The notes beneath the pieces are model-generated. The model saw nothing but the letters and a program-made list of their open reading frames with translations, did no database searches and had not been told where the DNA came from. Position numbers and translations under genes: made by a program. From positions 7,855,501-7,919,500 of the forward strand of contig CP114488.1 in assembly GCA_027186245.1 (NCBI GenBank): a DNA stretch of 64,000 nt. Reading direction: 5' to 3'. This DNA is from Coriaria nepalensis. Its lineage: Eukaryota; Streptophyta; Magnoliopsida; Cucurbitales; Coriariaceae. Positions 1 through 10,422 of this stretch are shown piece after piece. The first letter of the stretch is position 1, and the number at the start of each line of letters is the position of its first letter.

Positions 1-166
1 AGCTTCAAAAGTTACAAGTAATTTATGGGAAGTTAAAAACTTTGAATTCTTCTTTCTATCTCCTCAGCTTTGAAAATCGTCGGAACCTTTCCAGGCATGA
101 CGTCTGAACCAGAAGTAGAGTTTATCCGCCGCTACGAGCTCCGCCTCCTCCACTGCACCCTCCCTC
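1..166 (+). repeat. Tail of an array unit cut by the window edge
   Basis: This is the right-hand end of an array unit: TTC27-derived 5'UTR followed by the first 70 coding bases (ATG at 97). It is identical to the same part of the following units. The matching sequence recurs at 3420, 6838, 10257 and so on, so the array extends to the left beyond this window. Confidence 0.95.
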
Positions 167-180
167 TCATATTTACTTAA
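97..180 (+). pseudogene. Truncated TTC27 first exon giving a 27-residue ORF
   Basis: The first 70 coding bases of TTC27 (MTSEPEVEFIRRYELRLL...) are joined after base 166 to unrelated thioesterase-intron DNA, adding four codons and a TAA at 178-180. The 5'UTR and promoter copy lie upstream in the preceding unit, so the piece could be transcribed from TTC27-like promoter elements. The same ORF recurs at 3516-3599, 6934-7017, 10353-10436, 13772-13855, 17191-17274, 20610-20693, 24029-24112, 27448-27531 and 30867-30950. It is most likely a non-functional exon fragment; translation of a short peptide cannot be excluded. Confidence 0.85.
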
Positions 181-339
181 ATTACAAATGAATCTCTCCG
201 GATTTGTCATAAATTCTAATTCTAATTGTTAGTGGTTAATCTTAAGTCGCTCAACCAATTTTTACTAGTTAAAAGACTTAATATGAAATTATGAATCTCT
301 TGATATAGTTTTCATTACAAGATATAATAAAGTTGTTGG

Positions 340-708
340 TTTCTTTTTATTTATTTTTTATTTCTATTATTATTTTGATTTTTTCGAGTAAAGTAATTAT
401 AAAATCTTGAGGTTTCTAATAAAATAAAATGAGTCAATGTGAAGTGATTATGTGTTTGATTAATAATTTTTTTTATAATCAAGAGCTCTAGAAAGCATGT
501 AAAAGGTATCAATAATGCAATAATGTGGTAGATGTAATTTACACTATTGCATTTTATATGCTCTTTAGAGTTATGTTTAAAAAAAGAAAAATCGTGAATC
601 AAATACATAATCACTTAACAACATAAACTTATTTTATGTTACTACAAACCTCAAGATTTTAGAATTTCATTACCCGAAAAAATTAAAATAATAATAAAAA
701 GGAAAAAA
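340..708. mobile_element. Hairpin MITE inside the array unit
   Basis: Bases 340 to about 525 and about 540 to 708 are imperfect inverted copies. For example, tcttgaggttt in the left arm faces its reverse complement aaacctcaaga in the right arm, and tttttcgagtaa faces ttacccgaaaaa. Almost the whole element folds back on itself, as in long-TIR MITEs. No clear target-site duplication is visible, so the superfamily is open. Copies sit at 3759-4127, 7177-7545, 10596-10964, 14015-14383, 17434-17802, 20853-21221, 24272-24640, 27691-28059 and 31110-31478. An 87-codon minus-strand ORF inside each copy is a by-product of the hairpin. Confidence 0.75.
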
Positions 709-837
709 TTCAACCCCATTATCTTCTGTTGTAATGGAAACTATAGCAAGACATTTATATCAAGTCTTTTAGCTTGTAAAAATCGGTTGACCATGAGACT
801 TAATATTGATCATTAAAAATTTGTTTTTTTTTTTTTT

Positions 838-1022
838 TTGTAATTTAGGGCAAATCAAAGGGGATACACTTGTAATTTAAGGGTAAATATGAGAGAATCT
901 ACTTGTAATTCAAAAAATTCAAGAGATCCACTTGTAATTTAGGGAAAGACCGAGGGATCTATTAGTAAATCCTAAAATGTCAAAGATCTATTAAGAATAT
1001 CAATAAACCTCAAGAAATCTAC
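838..1022. repeat. Degenerate tandem repeat of about 31 bp inside the array unit
   Basis: Six diverged copies of 29-33 bp start at about 838, 870, 903, 932, 964 and 993. Each begins with ttgtaattt or a variant and ends with a form of gatcyac/gaatctac, and the block lies directly after the poly-T run. Its copies differ far more from each other than whole array units do, so it predates the array. Confidence 0.7.
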
Positions 1023-2405
1023 TGATAATTTGCACACATTTTCATTATACAAGCATCGAAATTCTTGTAAAAATAAACTTGAGTAAAAAGATTCAACGCT
1101 AGTATATGAAGAATAATGTTTTGTAATGTAGCCATATCATTGGTTGTTTAGAGGTCCTCTGCTTGATCTAAATGTTGTTCTATTTCCTAACAGTTTCTGT
1201 ATTTAGGTCATAACTTAATATGTAATAGAGAACCACATCTTACACCCCACCCCTCTAGCTACCATCCTTGATCCTAATATATATGTTAAACCATTTGAGG
1301 GAAGAGCGTATAAATTGTTAGTCTATTTCATACTATTGGTAACTTTATAGGTTGGAATGGGTTTTCCGGGTCGTAGATAATTGGTCGCTAGTCCCAACAT
1401 TTTGACAAATCAAGAAAAACTGCGGTGGTATCTTCATTATTTACAGTCATTAGTTTGTTTGTGCATATTTAACCTAAAAATACCTTGAATTGTTTCAAAC
1501 CAGTTATAACTATTCTGGCTTTGCACCCTGTCACTTCTAGTGTTCATTATGGCTTTCAGTTTTGCATTTGTTGTGGGGAGTTGTACTGGGTGATGTCATG
1601 GGACTAGAAGGCTTGTTTAGCTTTTATGTATGAGGAGACTAGATTGAACAGACACTATGTGGAGATGAATTTTGTACATGTTTCATGGGTTCATGAAAAT
1701 GTTGGTGGCCTGTGGAAATGTATCTAATCTAACTCTAGGAACAAAATTCTGAGCGTCTCCTGTTGAAATTCCCTCACTCCAACCTTTCCTTCCCCACTTC
1801 CTTCCAACTCTCAATCTTAAAGTGAGCATAGTATTAGTACCTGATAAACTGCAAAAGTCCATAGATCCGGATTCTGGATTAGTTTATCATTTGTAATTTG
1901 TTTTATGATCGGCCAGCAGTGAACTAGTGAGGAATGTATATGCCATGTCATGGCATTAGATCTTCCCGGTATAATCCCCATCTATAACTGCTAGGCTAGA
2001 GACTATGACAAGCTAATTTTGATAAAAGTTAAGGAAAAAGAGAACTTTTAGGCAAAAACTTTTCGTCCTTTCAAATATTGGCCTGTCTATGTCCTTTTGC
2101 CAACCATTGTTTATACACACTTTCTTTAGAATCAGGAAAATAGAGATTGAGAAATACATTTTTCCCTAAATTCTCTGTACACTTATGTCCTATGGTCTAG
2201 TGATTTTCATTTCTTTTTTGACCAAACATAGTGCAAAGTCTTGTTAAACAACTCTCCTTCTGGCAACGGTTTGCAGTTTCAAGTTCTTTCTCTTCGAGTA
2301 GTTTTCATTAGGCTCGAAAAAAGATTTTCTATTTGGTGTGGTAAGATTTTGCTGCATTGTTCATGATGGCAAGTTTGCGGTTGCTTATTGTTGTTGTTTG
2401 TGCAG

Positions 2406-2549
2406 GAGGAAATAGTGATCGAGGCGAAGGTTTTACGAGTGGGGAAGGCCATTGGGGTTGTCAGTGTGGAATTTAGAAAAAAAGGTAGTGGCAAGATTAT
2501 TGCTCATGGGCGTCATACTTTATACATCGCTATCTCCAGCAAGATGTGA
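2406..2549 (+). pseudogene. Last exon of an acyl-CoA thioesterase 13-like (hotdog) gene, unit 1
   Basis: After the acceptor ttgtgcag, 47 codons plus TGA read EEIVIEAKVLRVGKAIGVVS, then a segment ending in KIIAHGRHT and ISSKM. This matches the C-terminal strands of plant single-hotdog acyl-CoA thioesterases (ACOT13/PaaI type, about 150-160 aa), which hydrolyse acyl-CoA esters. Earlier exons, with the hotdog helix and the N-terminal active-site region, are absent from the unit, so on its own this exon cannot make an enzyme. The acceptor and frame are intact in all ten copies. It could serve as a terminal exon if a complete 5' part lies upstream of the window. Confidence 0.82.
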
Positions 2550-2649
2550 ATGATATAAGCTTTAATTGTTTCGAACTTAACAATTTGTGACGCATATTCT
2601 ATTCTTCTTTATGCGAGCGTCCATATGTTCCTAAAATACTACCTCATAT

Positions 2650-2850
2650 AATGCAACTGGTTGGTAGGATAAAGCCTACGAGACCCTTAACAATCCGTAT
2701 TAAAGTTTTAAATGTGGTGGGTTCGAATTTCCACTGCAGCACAATTGTATCCCAAAGGTATGAAAGTCTCATTATATTTTAGTGTCTAATGAAAGTTGTG
2801 TTTAGACTTTAAGCTTTAAAGTTTACTAACTTAAAGTATGTTAAATGACC
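2650..2850 (+). mobile_element. SINE-like, tRNA-derived segment downstream of the thioesterase exon
   Basis: A box A-like stretch (actggttggtaggataaagc, from about 2655) is followed about 65 bp later by a box B-like ggttcgaatttcc (2720-2732), the spacing and sequence of an RNA polymerase III internal promoter in plant SINEs. The 3' end is not clear and no flanking repeat was found, so the borders are approximate. It is repeated once per array unit. It does not fold as an intact tRNA. Confidence 0.4.
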
Positions 2851-3585
2851 TTCTACTATATAATATAAGGAATTAGCTAAATAGTAATTTATTAAATTAA
2901 ACTATTACATTTGAAATACAAATTGATCCTTAAATTAAGATTTTATTATTTTTTCACCTATTACTTTTTAATTTATTATATATTTACCCATAAAAATTTT
3001 GAATTATTTTTATTATCATCATAGTATTTAACAATGCTTCATAATACATGCTAAAGAGTCTTTTTTACCGTTAAAAATGATAGTTGCATATTTTTTGTAG
3101 TTTGAAATGATAATTTCCATGTTACCTAAAACATTATTTAACGCCTAACGCATTATAACCCGTACCTTTGAAGATGACAAAGAATGAAGAGTATTTTTGT
3201 TTTTATTAATACCAAACGGGCTCTTTAGCCCAATTACCAAACCCAAATCCAGGCCCAATTAATACCCTCCCAAATTCCAATTATTATCCGCCCATTTTAT
3301 CTCTTCTTCTTTTTTCTTCTCTCTCTGCTCATGGTACAGCCTCGGCCCCTAATCAACTTCTTCCTTATTTCTTCCCCCTTCCACAACTTCTTCCTTATTT
3401 CTTCCCCCTTCCAATTTTCAGCTTCAAAAGTTACAAGTAATTTATGGGAAGTTAAAAACTTTGAATTCTTCTTTCTATCTCCTCAGCTTTGAAAATCGTC
3501 GGAACCTTTCCAGGCATGACGTCTGAACCAGAAGTAGAGTTTATCCGCCGCTACGAGCTCCGCCTCCTCCACTGCACCCTCCCTC

Positions 3586-6500
3586 TCATATTTACTTAAA
3601 TTACAAATGAATCTCTCCGGATTTGTCATAAATTCTAATTCTAATTGTTAGTGGTTAATCTTAAGTCGCTCAACCAATTTTTACTAGTTAAAAGACTTAA
3701 TATGAAATTATGAATCTCTTGATATAGTTTTCATTACAAGATATAATAAAGTTGTTGGTTTCTTTTTATTTATTTTTTATTTCTATTATTATTTTGATTT
3801 TTTCGAGTAAAGTAATTATAAAATCTTGAGGTTTCTAATAAAATAAAATGAGTCAATGTGAAGTGATTATGTGTTTGATTAATAATTTTTTTTATAATCA
3901 AGAGCTCTAGAAAGCATGTAAAAGGTATCAATAATGCAATAATGTGGTAGATGTAATTTACACTATTGCATTTTATATGCTCTTTAGAGTTATGTTTAAA
4001 AAAAGAAAAATCGTGAATCAAATACATAATCACTTAACAACATAAACTTATTTTATGTTACTACAAACCTCAAGATTTTAGAATTTCATTACCCGAAAAA
4101 ATTAAAATAATAATAAAAAGGAAAAAATTCAACCCCATTATCTTCTGTTGTAATGGAAACTATAGCAAGACATTTATATCAAGTCTTTTAGCTTGTAAAA
4201 ATCGGTTGACCATGAGACTTAATATTGATCATTAAAAATTTGTTTTTTTTTTTTTTTGTAATTTAGGGCAAATCAAAGGGGATACACTTGTAATTTAAGG
4301 GTAAATATGAGAGAATCTACTTGTAATTCAAAAAATTCAAGAGATCCACTTGTAATTTAGGGAAAGACCGAGGGATCTATTAGTAAATCCTAAAATGTCA
4401 AAGATCTATTAAGAATATCAATAAACCTCAAGAAATCTACTGATAATTTGCACACATTTTCATTATACAAGCATCGAAATTCTTGTAAAAATAAACTTGA
4501 GTAAAAAGATTCAACGCTAGTATATGAAGAATAATGTTTTGTAATGTAGCCATATCATTGGTTGTTTAGAGGTCCTCTGCTTGATCTAAATGTTGTTCTA
4601 TTTCCTAACAGTTTCTGTATTTAGGTCATAACTTAATATGTAATAGAGAACCACATCTTACACCCCACCCCTCTAGCTACCATCCTTGATCCTAATATAT
4701 ATGTTAAACCATTTGAGGGAAGAGCGTATAAATTGTTAGTCTATTTCATACTATTGGTAACTTTATAGGTTGGAATGGGTTTTCCGGGTCGTAGATAATT
4801 GGTCGCTAGTCCCAACATTTTGACAAATCAAGAAAAACTGCGGTGGTATCTTCATTATTTACAGTCATTAGTTTGTTTGTGCATATTTAACCTAAAAATA
4901 CCTTGAATTGTTTCAAACCAGTTATAACTATTCTGGCTTTGCACCCTGTCACTTCTAGTGTTCATTATGGCTTTCAGTTTTGCATTTGTTGTGGGGAGTT
5001 GTACTGGGTGATGTCATGGGACTAGAAGGCTTGTTTAGCTTTTATGTATGAGGAGACTAGATTGAACAGACACTATGTGGAGATGAATTTTGTACATGTT
5101 TCATGGGTTCATGAAAATGTTGGTGGCCTGTGGAAATGTATCTAATCTAACTCTAGGAACAAAATTCTGAGTGTCTCCTGTTGAAATTCCCTCACTCCAA
5201 CCTTTCCTTCCCCACTTCCTTCCAACTCTCAATCTTAAAGTGAGCATAGTATTAGTACCTGATAAACTGCAAAAGTCCATAGATCCGGATTCTGGATTAG
5301 TTTATCATTTGTAATTTGTTTTATGATCGGCCAGCAGTGAACTAGTGAGGAATGTATATGCCATGTCATGGCATTAGATCTTCCCGGTATAATCCCCATC
5401 TATAACTGCTAGGCTAGAGACTATGACAAGCTAATTTTGATAAAAGTTAAGGAAAAAGAGAACTTTTAGGCAAAAACTTTTCGTCCTTTCAAATATTGGC
5501 CTGTCTATGTCCTTTTGCCAACCATTGTTTATACACACTTTCTTTAGAATCAGGAAAATAGAGATTGAGAAATACATTTTTCCCTAAATTCTCTGTACAC
5601 TTATGTCCTATGGTCTAGTGATTTTCATTTCTTTTTTGACCAAACATAGTGCAAAGTCTTGTTAAACAACTCTCCTTCTGGCAACGGTTTGCAGTTTCAA
5701 GTTCTTTCTCTTCGAGTAGTTTTCATTAGGCTCGAAAAAAGATTTTCTATTTGGTGTGGTAAGATTTTGCTGCATTGTTCATGATGGCAAGTTTGCGGTT
5801 GCTTATTGTTGTTGTTTGTGCAGGAGGAAATAGTGATCGAGGCGAAGGTTTTACGAGTGGGGAAGGCCATTGGGGTTGTCAGTGTGGAATTTAGAAAAAA
5901 AGGTAGTGGCAAGATTATTGCTCATGGGCGTCATACTTTATACATCGCTATCTCCAGCAAGATGTGAATGATATAAGCTTTAATTGTTTCGAACTTAACA
6001 ATTTGTGACGCATATTCTATTCTTCTTTATGCGAGCGTCCATATGTTCCTAAAATACTACCTCATATAATGCAACTGGTTGGTAGGATAAAGCCTACGAG
6101 ACCCTTAACAATCCGTATTAAAGTTTTAAATGTGGTGGGTTCGAATTTCCACTGCAGCACAATTGTATCCCAAAGGTATGAAAGTCTCATTATATTTTAG
6201 TGTCTAATGAAAGTTGTGTTTAGACTTTAAGCTTTAAAGTTTACTAACTTAAAGTATGTTAAATGACCTTCTACTATATAATATAAGGAATCAGCTAAAT
6301 AGTAATTTATTAAATTAAACTATTACATTTGAAATACAAATTGATCCTTAAATTAAGATTTTATTATTTTTTCACCTATTACTTTTTAATTTATTATATA
6401 TTTACCCATAAAAATTTTGAATTATTTTTATTATCATCATAGTATTTAACAATGCTTCATAATACATGCTAAAGAGTCTTTTTTACCGTTAAAAATGATA

Positions 6501-7003
6501 GTTGCATATTTTTTGTAGTTTGAAATGATAATTTCCATGTTACCTAAAACATTATTTAACGCCTAACGCATTATAACCCGTACCTTTGAAGATGACAAAG
6601 AATGAAGAGTATTTTTGTTTTTATTAATACCAAACGGGCTCTTTAGCCCAATTACCAAACCCAAATCCAGGCCCAATTAATACCCTCCCAAATTCCAATT
6701 ATTATCCGCCCATTTTATCTCTTCTTCTTTTTTCTTCTCTCTCTGCTCATGGTACAGCCTCGGCCCCTAATCAACTTCTTCCTTATTTCTTCCCCCTTCC
6801 ACAACTTCTTCCTTATTTCTTCCCCCTTCCAATTTTCAGCTTCAAAAGTTACAAGTAATTTATGGGAAGTTAAAAACTTTGAATTCTTCTTTCTATCTCC
6901 TCAGCTTTGAAAATCGTCGGAACCTTTCCAGGCATGACGTCTGAACCAGAAGTAGAGTTTATCCGCCGCTACGAGCTCCGCCTCCTCCACTGCACCCTCC
7001 CTC
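3586..7003 (+). repeat. Chimeric tandem unit 2 (3,418 bp)
   Basis: Same content as unit 1. It is one base shorter because the poly-T run near 4,250 has 15 T instead of 16. It has T where unit 1 has C at 1754 (gagTgtctcc), and a private T-to-C change at about 6,292 (ggaatCagc). Confidence 0.97.
5824..5967 (+). pseudogene. Thioesterase 13-like last exon, unit 2
   Basis: Same 48-codon exon with intact acceptor and stop; no change from unit 1 seen. Confidence 0.8.
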
Positions 7004-10000
7004 TCATATTTACTTAAATTACAAATGAATCTCTCCGGATTTGTCATAAATTCTAATTCTAATTGTTAGTGGTTAATCTTAAGTCGCTCAACCAATTTTT
7101 ACTAGTTAAAAGACTTAATATGAAATTATGAATCTCTTGATATAGTTTTCATTACAAGATATAATAAAGTTGTTGGTTTCTTTTTATTTATTTTTTATTT
7201 CTATTATTATTTTGATTTTTTCGAGTAAAGTAATTATAAAATCTTGAGGTTTCTAATAAAATAAAATGAGTCAATGTGAAGTGATTATGTGTTTGATTAA
7301 TAATTTTTTTTATAATCAAGAGCTCTAGAAAGCATGTAAAAGGTATCAATAATGCAATAATGTGGTAGATGTAATTTACACTATTGCATTTTATATGCTC
7401 TTTAGAGTTATGTTTAAAAAAAGAAAAATCGTGAATCAAATACATAATCACTTAACAACATAAACTTATTTTATGTTACTACAAACCTCAAGATTTTAGA
7501 ATTTCATTACCCGAAAAAATTAAAATAATAATAAAAAGGAAAAAATTCAACCCCATTATCTTCTGTTGTAATGGAAACTATAGCAAGACATTTATATCAA
7601 GTCTTTTAGCTTGTAAAAATCGGTTGACCATGAGACTTAATATTGATCATTAAAAATTTGTTTTTTTTTTTTTTTTGTAATTTAGGGCAAATCAAAGGGG
7701 ATACACTTGTAATTTAAGGGTAAATATGAGAGAATCTACTTGTAATTCAAAAAATTCAAGAGATCCACTTGTAATTTAGGGAAAGACCGAGGGATCTATT
7801 AGTAAATCCTAAAATGTCAAAGATCTATTAAGAATATCAATAAACCTCAAGAAATCTACTGATAATTTGCACACATTTTCATTATACAAGCATCGAAATT
7901 CTTGTAAAAATAAACTTGAGTAAAAAGATTCAACGCTAGTATATGAAGAATAATGTTTTGTAATGTAGCCATATCATTGGTTGTTTAGAGGTCCTCTGCT
8001 TGATCTAAATGTTGTTCTATTTCCTAACAGTTTCTGTATTTAGGTCATAACTTAATATGTAATAGAGAACCACATCTTACACCCCACCCCTCTAGCTACC
8101 ATCCTTGATCCTAATATATATGTTAAACCATTTGAGGGAAGAGCGTATAAATTGTTAGTCTATTTCATACTATTGGTAACTTTATAGGTTGGAATGGGTT
8201 TTCCGGGTCGTAGATAATTGGTCGCTAGTCCCAACATTTTGACAAATCAAGAAAAACTGCGGTGGTATCTTCATTATTTACAGTCATTAGTTTGTTTGTG
8301 CATATTTAACCTAAAAATACCTTGAATTGTTTCAAACCAGTTATAACTATTCTGGCTTTGCACCCTGTCACTTCTAGTGTTCATTATGGCTTTCAGTTTT
8401 GCATTTGTTGTGGGGAGTTGTACTGGGTGATGTCATGGGACTAGAAGGCTTGTTTAGCTTTTATGTATGAGGAGACTAGATTGAACAGACACTATGTGGA
8501 GATGAATTTTGTACATGTTTCATGGGTTCATGAAAATGTTGGTGGCCTGTGGAAATGTATCTAATCTAACTCTAGGAACAAAATTCTGAGTGTCTCCTGT
8601 TGAAATTCCCTCACTCCAACCTTTCCTTCCCCACTTCCTTCCAACTCTCAATCTTAAAGTGAGCATAGTATTAGTACCTGATAAACTGCAAAAGTCCATA
8701 GATCCGGATTCTGGATTAGTTTATCATTTGTAATTTGTTTTATGATCGGCCAGCAGTGAACTAGTGAGGAATGTATATGCCATGTCATGGCATTAGATCT
8801 TCCCGGTATAATCCCCATCTATAACTGCTAGGCTAGAGACTATGACAAGCTAATTTTGATAAAAGTTAAGGAAAAAGAGAACTTTTAGGCAAAAACTTTT
8901 CGTCCTTTCAAATATTGGCCTGTCTATGTCCTTTTGCCAACCATTGTTTATACACACTTTCTTTAGAATCAGGAAAATAGAGATTGAGAAATACATTTTT
9001 CCCTAAATTCTCTGTACACTTATGTCCTATGGTCTAGTGATTTTCATTTCTTTTTTGACCAAACATAGTGCAAAGTCTTGTTAAACAACTCTCCTTCTGG
9101 CAACGGTTTGCAGTTTCAAGTTCTTTCTCTTCGAGTAGTTTTCATTAGGCTCGAAAAAAGATTTTCTATTTGGTGTGGTAAGATTTTGCTGCATTGTTCA
9201 TGATGGCAAGTTTGCGGTTGCTTATTGTTGTTGTTTGTGCAGGAGGAAATAGTGATCGAGGCGAAGGTTTTACGAGTGGGGAAGGCCATTGGGGTTGTCA
9301 GTGTGGAATTTAGAAAAAAAGGTAGTGGCAAGATTATTGCTCATGGGCGTCATACTTTATACATCGCTATCTCCAGCAAGATGTGAATGATATAAGCTTT
9401 AATTGTTTCGAACTTAACAATTTGTGACGCATATTCTATTCTTCTTTATGCGAGCGTCCATATGTTCCTAAAATACTACCTCATATAATGCAACTGGTTG
9501 GTAGGATAAAGCCTACGAGACCCTTAACAATCCGTATTAAAGTTTTAAATGTGGTGGGTTCGAATTTCCACTGCAGCACAATTGTATCCCAAAGGTATGA
9601 AAGTCTCATTATATTTTAGTGTCTAATGAAAGTTGTGTTTAGACTTTAAGCTTTAAAGTTTACTAACTTAAAGTATGTTAAATGACCTTCTACTATATAA
9701 TATAAGGAATTAGCTAAATAGTAATTTATTAAATTAAACTATTACATTTGAAATACAAATTGATCCTTAAATTAAGATTTTATTATTTTTTCACCTATTA
9801 CTTTTTAATTTATTATATATTTACCCATAAAAATTTTGAATTATTTTTATTATCATCATAGTATTTAACAATGCTTCATAATACATGCTAAAGAGTCTTT
9901 TTTACCGTTAAAAATGATAGTTGCATATTTTTTGTAGTTTGAAATGATAATTTCCATGTTACCTAAAACATTATTTAACGCCTAACGCATTATAACCCGT

Positions 10001-10422
10001 ACCTTTGAAGATGACAAAGAATGAAGAGTATTTTTGTTTTTATTAATACCAAACGGGCTCTTTAGCCCAATTACCAAACCCAAATCCAGGCCCAATTAAT
10101 ACCCTCCCAAATTCCAATTATTATCCGCCCATTTTATCTCTTCTTCTTTTTTCTTCTCTCTCTGCTCATGGTACAGCCTCGGCCCCTAATCAACTTCTTC
10201 CTTATTTCTTCCCCCTTCCACAACTTCTTCCTTATTTCTTCCCCCTTCCAATTTTCAGCTTCAAAAGTTACAAGTAATTTATGGGAAGTTAAAAACTTTG
10301 AATTCTTCTTTCTATCTCCTCAGCTTTGAAAATCGTCGGAACCTTTCCAGGCATGACGTCTGAACCAGAAGTAGAGTTTATCCGCCGCTACGAGCTCCGC
10401 CTCCTCCACTGCACCCTCCCTC
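7004..10422 (+). repeat. Chimeric tandem unit 3 (3,419 bp)
   Basis: Same content as unit 1, with the T variant (gagTgtctcc, about 8,591) and the A variant (aaaatAaaat). The poly-T run has 16 T. Confidence 0.97.
9243..9386 (+). pseudogene. Thioesterase 13-like last exon, unit 3
   Basis: Exon open to TGA, acceptor gtgcag intact. Confidence 0.8.

Larger units (their letters stand above)
167..3585 (+). repeat. Chimeric tandem unit 1 (3,419 bp)
   Basis: Junction-to-junction unit. In order it contains thioesterase-gene intron DNA with a hairpin MITE (340-708), a degenerate repeat of about 31 bp (838-1022), the last thioesterase exon (2406-2549), a SINE-like segment (about 2650-2850), the TTC27 promoter copy with a 30-bp direct duplication (3355-3384 and 3385 onward), and TTC27 5'UTR plus 70 coding bases ending at 3585. 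Unit-specific bases: A at 426, C at 1754, a run of 16 T just before 838. The following units match it almost base for base. No complete gene lies in it. Confidence 0.97.

Noticed and set aside
351..614. 87-codon minus-strand ORF, repeated ten times
   Set aside because: It lies wholly inside the hairpin MITE and has low-complexity composition; its repetition only reflects the array.
2279..2494. 71-codon minus-strand ORF, repeated ten times
   Set aside because: It is antisense to the thioesterase terminal exon, whose plus-strand frame has clear family similarity and a splice acceptor.
2650..2740. Intact tRNA gene
   Set aside because: Only box A-like and box B-like motifs are present; no acceptor stem or anticodon arm can be drawn.
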